From: Tanticharoenia sakaeratensis NBRC 103193
Lineage (GTDB): Bacteria > Pseudomonadota > Alphaproteobacteria > Acetobacterales > Acetobacteraceae
Assembly (NCBI RefSeq): GCF_000963885.1
Contig: NZ_BALE01000058.1
Coordinates: forward strand, 1-64,000
DNA length: 64,000 nt
Reading direction: 5' to 3'
Part shown: positions 38,580 to 46,972 of the stretch, piece by piece
Position numbering within the stretch: the stretch's first letter is position 1
Layout: each line of letters starts with the position of its first letter
Made by a program: the position numbers and the translations under genes
Notes under the pieces: model-generated
The model's database searches: none
What the model was told of the DNA's origin: nothing
Seen by the model: only the letters and a program-made list of their open reading frames with translations

Positions 38580-40782
38580 ATGTCACCTGCCGATCCATAC
38601 CCTGCCATCAGGATGACGCGGCGATCGGCCTGGAAGGCATTGGGGCTAGCGGGAGCGGCAGGCCTCGCCGGCCGCGCAACAGGGGCTGCCGCCGTGATCG
38701 CGACATCGGATTCCGACGCATCGGAAAGCGCCAGCGTCGGAGTGAGCGGCGCACCATTCGAGGCAGGATCGGGCGCTGCGACCGCGCCGGTCATTCCGGG
38801 CATCGAGGCCGCAGGCGAAGGATCGAGCGCACCGATGCGGCTGCTGCGTCTGGACGGAACGCGCGCCACCCTGTTGCTGATCGCGCGCCATACCGGCCTG
38901 CCGGAAATAGCGCACTGGGGTGCGAGACTTCCGGACGATCTCGACGCGCAATCCGTCTTTGCGATGCGCGCGCCCGAGATGCCCGACAACGGTCCCGATC
39001 AATGGCAGCCACTGATCACGCTCCTGGACACGATCGGCGGCTGGAGCCTCGACATGCCGGGACTGATCGCCAGCCGGCCCGACGGCACGGCATGGACGGC
39101 CGCGTTCACGATCACCGCGATCGACCACACGCCGGGGCAGCTCACCCTTCAGGCAACCGACGATCTCTCCCGACTCAGGCTCGACATCACCCTGACCCTG
39201 GGGACCGAGGACGTGTTGTCGGCGCAGACCGTGCTGACCAATACCGGAGAGACACCGCTCGATGTCGCGCGACTTGTCTCGGGAACATTCCTCCTGCCCG
39301 ACACGATGACGACGTTCGGCGTCATGCATGGGGCCTGGGGGATGGAATGGGGCCAGTCACCGACCGAATTGCGAAATGGTGCGCTTGTCATCGAGAGCCG
39401 CCGCAACAGATCGCATGACCATTTCCCCGGCCTGGTCGCCGGAGCCACCGGCACGACCCAGAACACGGGCGAAGCCTATGGCGCGCAGCTGGGCTGGAGC
39501 GGCGGACATCGCTTCTGCGTCGAGCGGATGGAGGATGCGCGCTACCGGTTGTCCGTGAGCGAGTACCTCTATCCCGGAGAAGGCAGTCTGCCGCCCGGCG
39601 CGGCGCTGAAAACACCCGTGGCCTATGCCGCCTTTTCTCCGCAAGGCTATGCGGGAATTGCCCGTGCCTTTCAGGCTTTCGCTCGCGCGCATGTCCTGCA
39701 GTGGCCGGGAGGTGCGATGAAGCCCCGTCCTGTCCTGCTGAACTCATGGGAAGGGAACCTCTTCGATCTCCATGAGGACTGTCTGCGCCGTCAGATCGAT
39801 GCGACGGCGGATCTTGGCGTGGAACGCTTCGTGCTGGACGATGGATGGTTCGGCAGCCGGCGCAACGACCGTCAGGGCCTGGGCGACTGGACCGTCGCCC
39901 GCTCCATCTTTCCTCAGGGCCTGCGTCCGTTATCGGATCACGTTCATGCCAGAGGCATGCAGTTCGGCCTGTGGTACGAGCCGGAGATGGCCAACCCGGA
40001 CAGCAACGTCTTTCGCGCGCATCCGGACTGGGCGCTGCAGGTGCGCGGTCGCCCGTTGCTGACGTCACGCCGCCAGGTCGCACTCGATATCAGCCGTCCG
40101 GAGGTCGCGGACCACCTGTTCACCACGCTCTCGCATGAAGTGACGAACAGCCGCATCGATTACATCAAGTGGGATTTCAACCGCGATCTGCTGGATGCCG
40201 CCGATGCGCAGGGCCGGGCAGCCTACCGGCGGCAGGTCCTGGCGCTGTATGCCCTGTGGGACCGGCTGCATCATGCCCATCCCGAGCTGGAAATCGAAAG
40301 CTGCGCGTCGGGCGGCGGTCGCCATCTTCGGGCATCTGGGCATCGAGCTGAACCCGCTGAAACTCACAGATGTCGAACGCATGCGCCTGCGCGACTGGAT
40401 CGCGCTCCACAAACGCCTGCGTGGCGTGCTGCATCATGGCGAGGCCCAGTTCGCGGACGACGGCCCGGATCGGATCGTGCGAGGCGTCACCTCGACGGAC
40501 CGGCGGACGGGCATCTATCTTCTGGCGCAGGAAAACTGGCCGCCGGTGCGGCGTTCGGCACCGGTCAGGCTCTGCGGCCTCGACACGGCGTCTCGCTATC
40601 GCGTGACGATCCCGAAACCCCAGACCGCCCCCGGAGGCCGACTGTCACCCGCACAGATGCGCCTTTACGCGGATGGCCTTGTCCTGTCCGGCGCGGCCCT
40701 CATGGACATGGGGCTCTTCCTCCCCGACCATGCGCCGCAGACGGCGTGTGTGATCGAGTGCCAGGCGGTGCGGAACGCCTGA
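38580..40782 (+). pseudogene. Alpha-galactosidase (GH36), internally deleted and frameshifted
   Basis: The first 580 codons encode a GH36 alpha-galactosidase with a twin-arginine-type signal ('MTRRSAWKALGLAG'). The catalytic nucleophile D532 is intact in 'YIKWDFNRD', as is the following 'ESCASGGGR'. Directly after that (about 40320) the frame is lost. The rest of the family sequence continues in the +1 frame from 'IFGHLGIELNP' to the stop at 40782. Intact enzymes have about 55-60 residues between these blocks, including the acid/base Asp (in the 'SDxxD' region). So a deletion of roughly 170-180 bp removed an essential residue and shifted the frame. An inactive product is expected. Confidence 0.85.
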
Positions 40783-40801
40783 TGCGATGCAAGCGGCCGC
40801 A

Positions 40802-41539
40802 TTACAGACGCATGCCGCCGTCCGCTTCACCCACGCGCCAGTAGCCTGCCGCCTTGATCTGCGTGCGAGACAAGGCTTCTTCCTCGATCAGTTCCGCTCT
40901 CAGGCGACGTGCGACCGATGTCTCGGTCGCGATCCAGGCTGTGATATCGGCGGCCGACCAGTCGTGCCGGCGCGCAGCGTGACGCAGTCGCACCCAGCCA
41001 AGATCGTCCATGCCGTCGGGATCGAGCCATGCAAGGGTATCGCCAGGGCGCAGCGGCTTCAGATCCCGCTGCCGTTCACCTGCGTCATCGAGCGCGACAT
41101 AGACGTGCACGCGGCCTGAATGGCGGTCTGCGGTCTCGAGGCATCGCGCCATGGCCGGTAGCGCCGTCGTATCGCCGAACAGGATACGGGTCTCGGCGAA
41201 CGCCACCGGTTCGTGACGCGGCTTCGGCCCGAAGACGGTGACACGATCGCCTGTGCGGACGGAAGCCGCCCATTGCGCAGCCGGCCCGTGACCATGCAGG
41301 ACGCAATCGAGCGTCAGTTGCCGCGCCTGCGCGTCGACATGGCGGATCGTGTAGCTCCGGCGCACATCCGTGCCGGGCACGAGCAGTTTCACATGATCGT
41401 CGAAGCGATCCGAGCGGATATCGGCGAGATCGGGGCCTTCGAGCACGATGCGGCGCAGGCGGGGCGTCGGCGCCATGACCGACGCCACCGTCACATCCCG
41501 CCGGGCCGGACGGGGCGCGGGATTGTCGGCCACCTTCAT
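40802..41539 (-). CDS. Siderophore-interacting protein / ferric-siderophore reductase (YqjH-like)
   Basis: A 245-residue FAD-binding SIP-family protein. 'RRIVLEGPDLADI', the FAD motif 'RSYTIRH', 'DCVLHGHGPAAQWAASVRTGD' and 'ETRILFGDTTALPAM' match the ViuB/YqjH branch. The C-terminal 'GYWRVGE' is the usual ending. These cytosolic flavoproteins reduce ferric chelates with NADPH. It overlaps the upstream PadR-family gene by four bases. In E. coli, YqjI represses yqjH in the same arrangement. Confidence 0.92.
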   Translation of the reverse strand: MKVADNPAPRPARRDVTVASVMAPTPRLRRIVLEGPDLADIRSDRFDDHVKLLVPGTDVRRSYTIRHVDAQARQLTLDCVLHGHGPAAQWAASVRTGDRVTVFGPKPRHEPVAFAETRILFGDTTALPAMARCLETADRHSGRVHVYVALDDAGERQRDLKPLRPGDTLAWLDPDGMDDLGWVRLRHAARRHDWSAADITAWIATETSVARRLRAELIEEEALSRTQIKAAGYWRVGEADGGMRL

Positions 41540-42261
41540 GCATCCGTCCTGCCGGAAGGCGCGGCCGGCGCGTCGCCGCCTGCACGGCCCGCCGTGCCGT
41601 CGCTCTCGATCTCGCGTGTCGCGCGGTTCAGGATCTCGGCGATCCGCATGGCTTCGCGGGCATCGCAGCCCCGGCGACGCATGAGGGCCCGCTTCAGCCC
41701 GTGACGCGCGGCATGCAACGCATCGCCCGCTGCCGGGTCCATGTCGTTGACACCTGCGAACGCGTCGCGCACTTCGCCCATGCGGCTGCCGATCCGCGTC
41801 AGGGCCGCAATGATGGCCTCCGCCCGCTCGGCCTGGCTGCGGTAGTGCGTCTTGCCCTCCTCCGTCAGGGCATACAACTTGCGGGCACCGGCAGGCTGCA
41901 CTTCGGCAAGTCCCGCATCCTCGAGATAGGTCAGCGCCGGATACACCATGCCGGGGCTCGGCTTGTAGAAGCCGCCTGATAGCGTCTCGATCTGGCGGAT
42001 CAGATCGTAGCCATGGGCCGGCGCCTGCATGAGCAGCGATTCCAGAACGAGCTGGAGGTCATCCGAGCTCAGCTTGCGGCCGCCGGGAAAGTCCCCGCCG
42101 TCGCCAAAACCGCCCCAGCCACGTCCGCCGGGACGGCCGCCACCGAAGCCGCGACCGAACCGGCCTGCGAACATGGCTTCTTCATGCCCATGGCCGGAGT
42201 GGCAGCCGCCCTTGTGTCCATTCCTGGACCTGTGATCGCCGCGAAACATACCAAACTTCAT
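41536..42261 (-). CDS. PadR-family metal-responsive repressor (YqjI-like)
   Basis: A 241-residue PadR regulator. An N-terminal His/Cys/Gly-rich segment (residues 1-60, with 'GHKGGCHSGHGHEE') precedes the winged helix. The PadR domain is at about 65-140 ('APAHGYDLIRQIETLSGGFYKPSPGMVYPALTYLEDAGL', in part). The layout matches E. coli YqjI, whose His-rich N terminus binds Ni/Fe and which represses yqjH. The downstream SIP gene overlaps by 4 bp, and a large inverted repeat lies just upstream, supporting autoregulation. Confidence 0.92.
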   Translation of the reverse strand: MKFGMFRGDHRSRNGHKGGCHSGHGHEEAMFAGRFGRGFGGGRPGGRGWGGFGDGGDFPGGRKLSSDDLQLVLESLLMQAPAHGYDLIRQIETLSGGFYKPSPGMVYPALTYLEDAGLAEVQPAGARKLYALTEEGKTHYRSQAERAEAIIAALTRIGSRMGEVRDAFAGVNDMDPAAGDALHAARHGLKRALMRRRGCDAREAMRIAEILNRATREIESDGTAGRAGGDAPAAPSGRTDA

Positions 42262-42274
42262 ATCTGTTCTCCTC

Positions 42275-42309
42275 GATATATCGTAAGATAGTAAGTCTTA
42301 AGATATATC
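42275..42309. promoter_or_regulatory. PadR/YqjI-type operator (35-bp inverted repeat)
   Basis: The left arm GATATATCGTAAGA and right arm TCTTAAGATATATC are reverse complements at 13 of 14 positions around a 7-base centre. It ends 13 bp from the PadR start codon, next to its AGGAG. The AT-rich repeat stands out sharply from the G/C-rich flanks. Confidence 0.85.
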
Positions 42310-42443
42310 TCAAGGGCTATTTGCACGGGCTTGCGTTGATCGCCGAAATCCCTTCGATTAGTGGAACGCGATCGATACGATCCCGGGATACGCCGCCGGA
42401 TCGTCCACGCTCACATCCTCTTGTCGGAAAGACCTGACGCTCC

Positions 42444-44438
42444 GTGAAACGACACGCCCTTCTGGCCGCCCTGCTCGGCAGCAGTATCCTGCAGGCCGCC
42501 CCCGTTTTCGCCCAGTCGCGCGACCCCGCTGCCCCGGCGCCCGGCCAGTCCCAGCCGCAGCCCCTGCCGATGCCGCCTCCGATCGCCGCGCCGAAAGACG
42601 TGCCGTTCCCCGGCACGATGACGGTGCATGTGGATGCGACCGACCTCGACCGGCACATCATGACGATCCACCAGACGATCCCCGTGCCTGCGGACGCGGC
42701 GGAAAAGGGCGAGATGGTCCTGCTCTTCCCGATGTGGGTTCCCGGCGATCATTCGCCGACCGGCGTGATCCGCCAGTTCGCGGGCCTGAACGTTCGGGAC
42801 GGCGGCAAGACGGTAACGTGGACCCGTGATGTCGTCGATGTCGCGGCCTTCCACGTGCCGGTCACGAAGGGCAGCCACACGCTCGACATCGACTTCAAGC
42901 TGCTGACGCCGGTATCGGACAACGAAGGCCGCGTCGTCATGACGCCGACCATCGTCAACGTGCAGTGGAACCAGGTTTCGCTTTATCCGGCGGGCTATTT
43001 CACGCGGCAGATCCATGTCACACCGAGCCTGACGCTGCCGCACGGATGGACCTACGGCACGGCCCTGCGTCCGCAGGGCACGACGCACGCCGCCGGGTCC
43101 GGCGATGCGACGACCTTCCAGAGCGTGACCTACAACACGCTGGTTGACTCGCCGCTGTACGGCGGCCGCTACGGCAAGCGCGTCGAGATCGACGATCATG
43201 ACGGCCCGCCGGTTTATCTCGACCTGTTCGCCGACAAGCCGGAATCACTCGCAGCAACGCCCGAGCAGATCGAGGCGCACCGCAACCTCGTGCGGCAGGC
43301 GACGCTGACCTTCGGGTCGCATCATTACGACCATTACGACTTCCTGCTGGCCCTGACCGACGAGCTCGGCGGCATCGGGCTCGAGCATCACCGCTCGAGC
43401 GAGAACAGCGCCGATCCCGGCTACTTCACGAAGTGGGACCACACCTTCCCCGAGCGTGATCTGCTGGCCCACGAGTACACCCACTCCTGGAACGGCAAAT
43501 ATCGCAGGCCTGCAGATCTGTGGGCGCCGAACTTCAACACGCCCGAGCGTGATTCCCTGCTCTGGGTCTATGAGGGACAGACGCAGTTCTGGGGCAACGT
43601 GCTCGCCGCCCGCTCAGGCCTGGTCACGAAGCAGCAGGGTTTCGACGCACTGGCCGAAGCGGCGGCGGGGTACGATCAGGTCGCGGGCCGCACGTGGCGT
43701 CCGCTGCAGGACACGACGAATGATCCGACGATCGCTCAGCGTTCCGTCCAGTCCTGGCGCTCGTTCCAGCGGTCCGAGGACTACTACGTCGAAGGGCAGC
43801 TCGTCTGGCTGGACGCGGATTCGCTGATCCGCCAGCTCTCGCACGACACGAAGTCGATCGACGATTTCGCGAAGGCCTTCTTCGGCACGAACGACGGAAG
43901 CTACGTCGTCAGCCCCTATCGCTTCGAGGACGTGGTCGCCGCCCTGAACGCGGTGCAGCCCTATGACTGGGCCAAGTTCCTGCGCGATCGTCTCGACCAC
44001 ACGGGCGTCCATGCGCCGCTCGACGGTCTTGCGCGCGACGGCTGGCGCCTCGTCTTCACGGACAAGCCCTCGTCGTTCGCAAAGGCGCTCGACAGCGGGC
44101 GGCACGCCATGGGCGAGCGTTACTCGCTCGGCCTCATCGTCGGCCATGATGGCACCATCAAGCAGTCCATCTGGGGTTCGCCCGCATTCGATGCGGGTCT
44201 GACGCGCGACGAGAAGATCCTGGCCGTGAACGGTGAGACCTTCAGCGGCGAAGGGCTGACGGACGCCATCACCTCGGCCCATGCGCCAGGTGCCGGTCCG
44301 ATCACGCTGGTCATCAAGGACGGCACGCATATCCGCACCGTCTCGATCCCGTATCACGGCGGGCTGCGATATCCGTCGCTCGAGCGGATCCCGAACACGC
44401 CGGACCGTCTTTCGACCCTCTACGCCCCGCGCCACTGA
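42444..44438 (+). CDS. M61-family metallopeptidase with PDZ domain
   Basis: A 664-residue secreted peptidase of the M61 (glycyl aminopeptidase-like) family. A Sec signal ends after 'QAAPVFA' (residue 23). The zinc motif HEYTH (H343-H347) lies in 'LLAHEYTHSWNGKYRRP', and the third-ligand region is 'LWVYEGQTQFWG'. A C-terminal PDZ domain covers about 545-640 ('LGLIVGHDGTIKQSIWGSPAFDAGL', in part). The start is a GTG at 42444. Homologues act in the periplasm and favour small N-terminal residues. No partner gene is evident. Confidence 0.92.
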   Translation: MKRHALLAALLGSSILQAAPVFAQSRDPAAPAPGQSQPQPLPMPPPIAAPKDVPFPGTMTVHVDATDLDRHIMTIHQTIPVPADAAEKGEMVLLFPMWVPGDHSPTGVIRQFAGLNVRDGGKTVTWTRDVVDVAAFHVPVTKGSHTLDIDFKLLTPVSDNEGRVVMTPTIVNVQWNQVSLYPAGYFTRQIHVTPSLTLPHGWTYGTALRPQGTTHAAGSGDATTFQSVTYNTLVDSPLYGGRYGKRVEIDDHDGPPVYLDLFADKPESLAATPEQIEAHRNLVRQATLTFGSHHYDHYDFLLALTDELGGIGLEHHRSSENSADPGYFTKWDHTFPERDLLAHEYTHSWNGKYRRPADLWAPNFNTPERDSLLWVYEGQTQFWGNVLAARSGLVTKQQGFDALAEAAAGYDQVAGRTWRPLQDTTNDPTIAQRSVQSWRSFQRSEDYYVEGQLVWLDADSLIRQLSHDTKSIDDFAKAFFGTNDGSYVVSPYRFEDVVAALNAVQPYDWAKFLRDRLDHTGVHAPLDGLARDGWRLVFTDKPSSFAKALDSGRHAMGERYSLGLIVGHDGTIKQSIWGSPAFDAGLTRDEKILAVNGETFSGEGLTDAITSAHAPGAGPITLVIKDGTHIRTVSIPYHGGLRYPSLERIPNTPDRLSTLYAPRH

Positions 44439-44457
44439 CGCGGGAACCCGCGTCCCG

Positions 44458-45384
44458 TCATGCAGGCGCCATCAGCGCCGCATGACGGGCCGTCGTGTGC
44501 AGCCGGATCCGCGCGTGCAAGGCCTGGACCTGCACGCGCGTCAGCCTCTTGCGGGCAATTTCAGACCACAAACGGGCATCGAGCCGCGAAAGCCGTTTCA
44601 GCGATTCCATCGCTTCCGGCGCGAACGTATCCGCAAGCCCGGTCCGCAGGGCCGGCGGGATCGGCGCCGTCTCGTTCACACGCGGCAGTATGAGCGGGAC
44701 ACCCAGATAGCCCGACAACCGGCGCAGCATTGCCGGATCCTCGAGAATGTCCGCAAAAACATACTGCTTCAGGGCCTGTCGCGCGGCTTTCAGCAGGATG
44801 GCATCGACATGCGGATGGATGAAGTCATCCGGCGGCACCAGCGGATGGCCGTGCAGCAATGCACGCAGGCACGCGTTGTCGGTCTGGCAGGCGGCCTTGG
44901 GTTGCGCCAGAAAGTCGTGGAGCGGCCTGCGCGCCAGTCGCACGACATCGCCCCAGCTTCCCAACCCCTCCAGGGCATCGTCGGATTGTGCGCGCCAGTA
45001 CAGCCATTGCGACATCAGGCGCGAGATCGGCTCGCGCAAGACGATGAGATGCGCTGCGTCCGGATACAGTCTGCGGGTCGTCCGGTAGCAGAAATGCCCG
45101 CCGACAAAGTCGGCATCCGCCGGGTAATCGGCGTCGTGCAAATAGATACGGGCACGCTCTTCCGGCACCAGACTGGCAAAATCACAAAAGCCGCCGAACA
45201 GGCTGTCGTCGAAACCGACGAGAGGTCGCCTGGGCGCAAGCGCCGTCTCGATCGCCTGCACCAGTGCCGTTCCGGCCGCTTTGGGAACATGCGTGAAGAC
45301 GACCGGCGCACCCGCCATCCGTCGGGCAGGTCGCCGTGCGGGGGCCATCATCATTCGCTCGATCCGCGTTCTTACGCGGTTCAT
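44458..45384 (-). CDS. Sulfotransferase-family protein
   Basis: A 308-residue cytosolic-type sulfotransferase. The PAPS 5'-phosphosulfate loop is 'FTHVPKAAGTAL' (about residues 30-41) and the 3'-phosphate site is 'IVLREPISRLMSQWLYW'. The type is closest to Sulfotransfer_2-like (carbohydrate) enzymes. Acceptor unknown; a surface polysaccharide is plausible. It lies 94 bp downstream of the RND operon on the same strand, which may be chance. Confidence 0.85.
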   Translation of the reverse strand: MNRVRTRIERMMMAPARRPARRMAGAPVVFTHVPKAAGTALVQAIETALAPRRPLVGFDDSLFGGFCDFASLVPEERARIYLHDADYPADADFVGGHFCYRTTRRLYPDAAHLIVLREPISRLMSQWLYWRAQSDDALEGLGSWGDVVRLARRPLHDFLAQPKAACQTDNACLRALLHGHPLVPPDDFIHPHVDAILLKAARQALKQYVFADILEDPAMLRRLSGYLGVPLILPRVNETAPIPPALRTGLADTFAPEAMESLKRLSRLDARLWSEIARKRLTRVQVQALHARIRLHTTARHAALMAPA

Positions 45385-45478
45385 GATCGCTGCCTCATAC
45401 AGGCAGCATCACATCACATGCGGCGGTGCCCAGCGATTTCCAAGATGTAAGGCAGTGTAAGGCGTGTGACGAAAAGCC

Positions 45479-46972
45479 TCAGTGCCCCGGCGCAGGAGGG
45501 GTATCGTCGCGATGCCACCATCCGCCGCCGACGGCCTGAAACAGGGCTACGGTATCGGTAAACCGCGCGCCCTGCGCGGCGATCAGCGCCAGCCGGGCCT
45601 GCGCATCCGCCTGTTGGGCATTCAGCACCATGACCTGGCTGATATCGCCCAGACGCTGCTGCGCGCGCGCGATCCGGAGGCTTTCGGCCGTAACGCGTGC
45701 CGCATTGGCGTTGGCGACGAGAGCCTGTGAATCATCGGTCGTCGCATGCAGGCAATCCGCCACGTTCTGCACCGCCGTCAGGACGGTCGCATGGTATTGC
45801 TGCACAGCCTGTTCGAACAGATGACGCGAGGCGCGCTCGAGATGCAGGAGCTGCCCGCCCTCGAACAAAGGCTGCGTGATCATGGCGCCCAGGGTCCACA
45901 TCCCGTAACCGGGCGTGAAGAACTGGTCCATGTTGTTTACGACGATGGACGGCATGGCCTGAAGCTGCACGTTCGGCAGGCGGTTCGCGATGGCGACGCC
46001 GACCTGCGCGCTCGCATCATGCATTACGGCCTGCGCCGCCCGGACGTCGGGACGCTGTTCAATAAGACGCGATGGCAGGGTCGCGGGCAGCGTCGGCGGC
46101 AGGACGAAGTCGTCGAGCGAGAAATCCGGCAGGGTCGCGTTGGGGGCAAGTCCCGCCAGTGCCGCGAGTTGATCCCGCGCCTGGTCGAGCTGCAGATGAA
46201 GGGGCGCCAGCGTCGCCTGCGCCTGTGCGAGCAGCGCCTGCTGGGACACCACGTCATGCACGCCTGCCTCGCCGAGCGTCTTCTCGCCGTTCAGCGTCGT
46301 GAGCAGGTGCTGCTGGGACGCGATGATGTCGCTGGTCGCGGCAAGCTGGGCGCGGATCGTTGCATACTGGATCGCGGTCACGACCAGATTGGTCGTCAAT
46401 GTCAGGTAGGTCGCTTCGAGCTGGAAGCGCTGCACCTCCTGCTGGGCCGCGAGCGCCTCGTGCTGGCGGCGGATTCCACCCCAGATATCGGGCATGTAGG
46501 AGATGTTCAGCTGTGCCGTATGCAGGTTGTACAGATAGCCGTTGCTTCCCGGCACCGGCGACAGGGCGATCGAGGTCTTGTTCCGGGTCGGATTGAAGAA
46601 CCCGTTGATCTGCGGATAGAACTGGCCCGCCTGCGACCGTTTCTGCTCGGTCGCGGCGCGCAGGGATTCCTCGGCGGATTTCAGCGACGGATTGTTCGCC
46701 AGCGCCAGGGTCACAAGCTGGTTCAACGCCCGGCAGTGGAACAGCGTCCACCAGTCACCCGGAAGATCGTAATCGCTGCTGATCTGCTGGAGCGCCCCGG
46801 CGGCCCCTGCATTGCTGGGCGTCGTGTGCTGCGGCACGCCGCCCGCCTGATAGCCCATCGTGGCCAGAACCGTGGGCTTATGGAAATCAGGGCCCACGGC
46901 ACACTGCGTCAGCGCGAATGCCAGAAGGGGCGCGCACGCGCGCGGGGCGAGAAAAGCGAGGTTGCGCATCAC
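45479..46972 (-). CDS. RND outer-membrane factor lipoprotein (NodT family)
   Basis: A 497-residue outer-membrane channel of an RND pump. A lipobox-like L-T-Q-C (Cys24) precedes 'AVGPDFHKP'. Two OEP repeats follow, including 'IEQRPDVRAAQAVMHDASAQVG' (in part; the first residues read LIEQRP). The ATG at 46972 overlaps the pump gene's stop (ATGA), implying coupling. It is the third gene of the adaptor-pump-channel operon. Confidence 0.93.
   Translation of the reverse strand: MMRNLAFLAPRACAPLLAFALTQCAVGPDFHKPTVLATMGYQAGGVPQHTTPSNAGAAGALQQISSDYDLPGDWWTLFHCRALNQLVTLALANNPSLKSAEESLRAATEQKRSQAGQFYPQINGFFNPTRNKTSIALSPVPGSNGYLYNLHTAQLNISYMPDIWGGIRRQHEALAAQQEVQRFQLEATYLTLTTNLVVTAIQYATIRAQLAATSDIIASQQHLLTTLNGEKTLGEAGVHDVVSQQALLAQAQATLAPLHLQLDQARDQLAALAGLAPNATLPDFSLDDFVLPPTLPATLPSRLIEQRPDVRAAQAVMHDASAQVGVAIANRLPNVQLQAMPSIVVNNMDQFFTPGYGMWTLGAMITQPLFEGGQLLHLERASRHLFEQAVQQYHATVLTAVQNVADCLHATTDDSQALVANANAARVTAESLRIARAQQRLGDISQVMVLNAQQADAQARLALIAAQGARFTDTVALFQAVGGGWWHRDDTPPAPGH

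Noticed and set aside
40195-40782. Possible separate small gene after alpha-galactosidase
   Set aside because: Its useful part ('IFGHLGIELNP' onward) is the C-terminal portion of the same GH36 protein in a shifted frame, not an independent gene.
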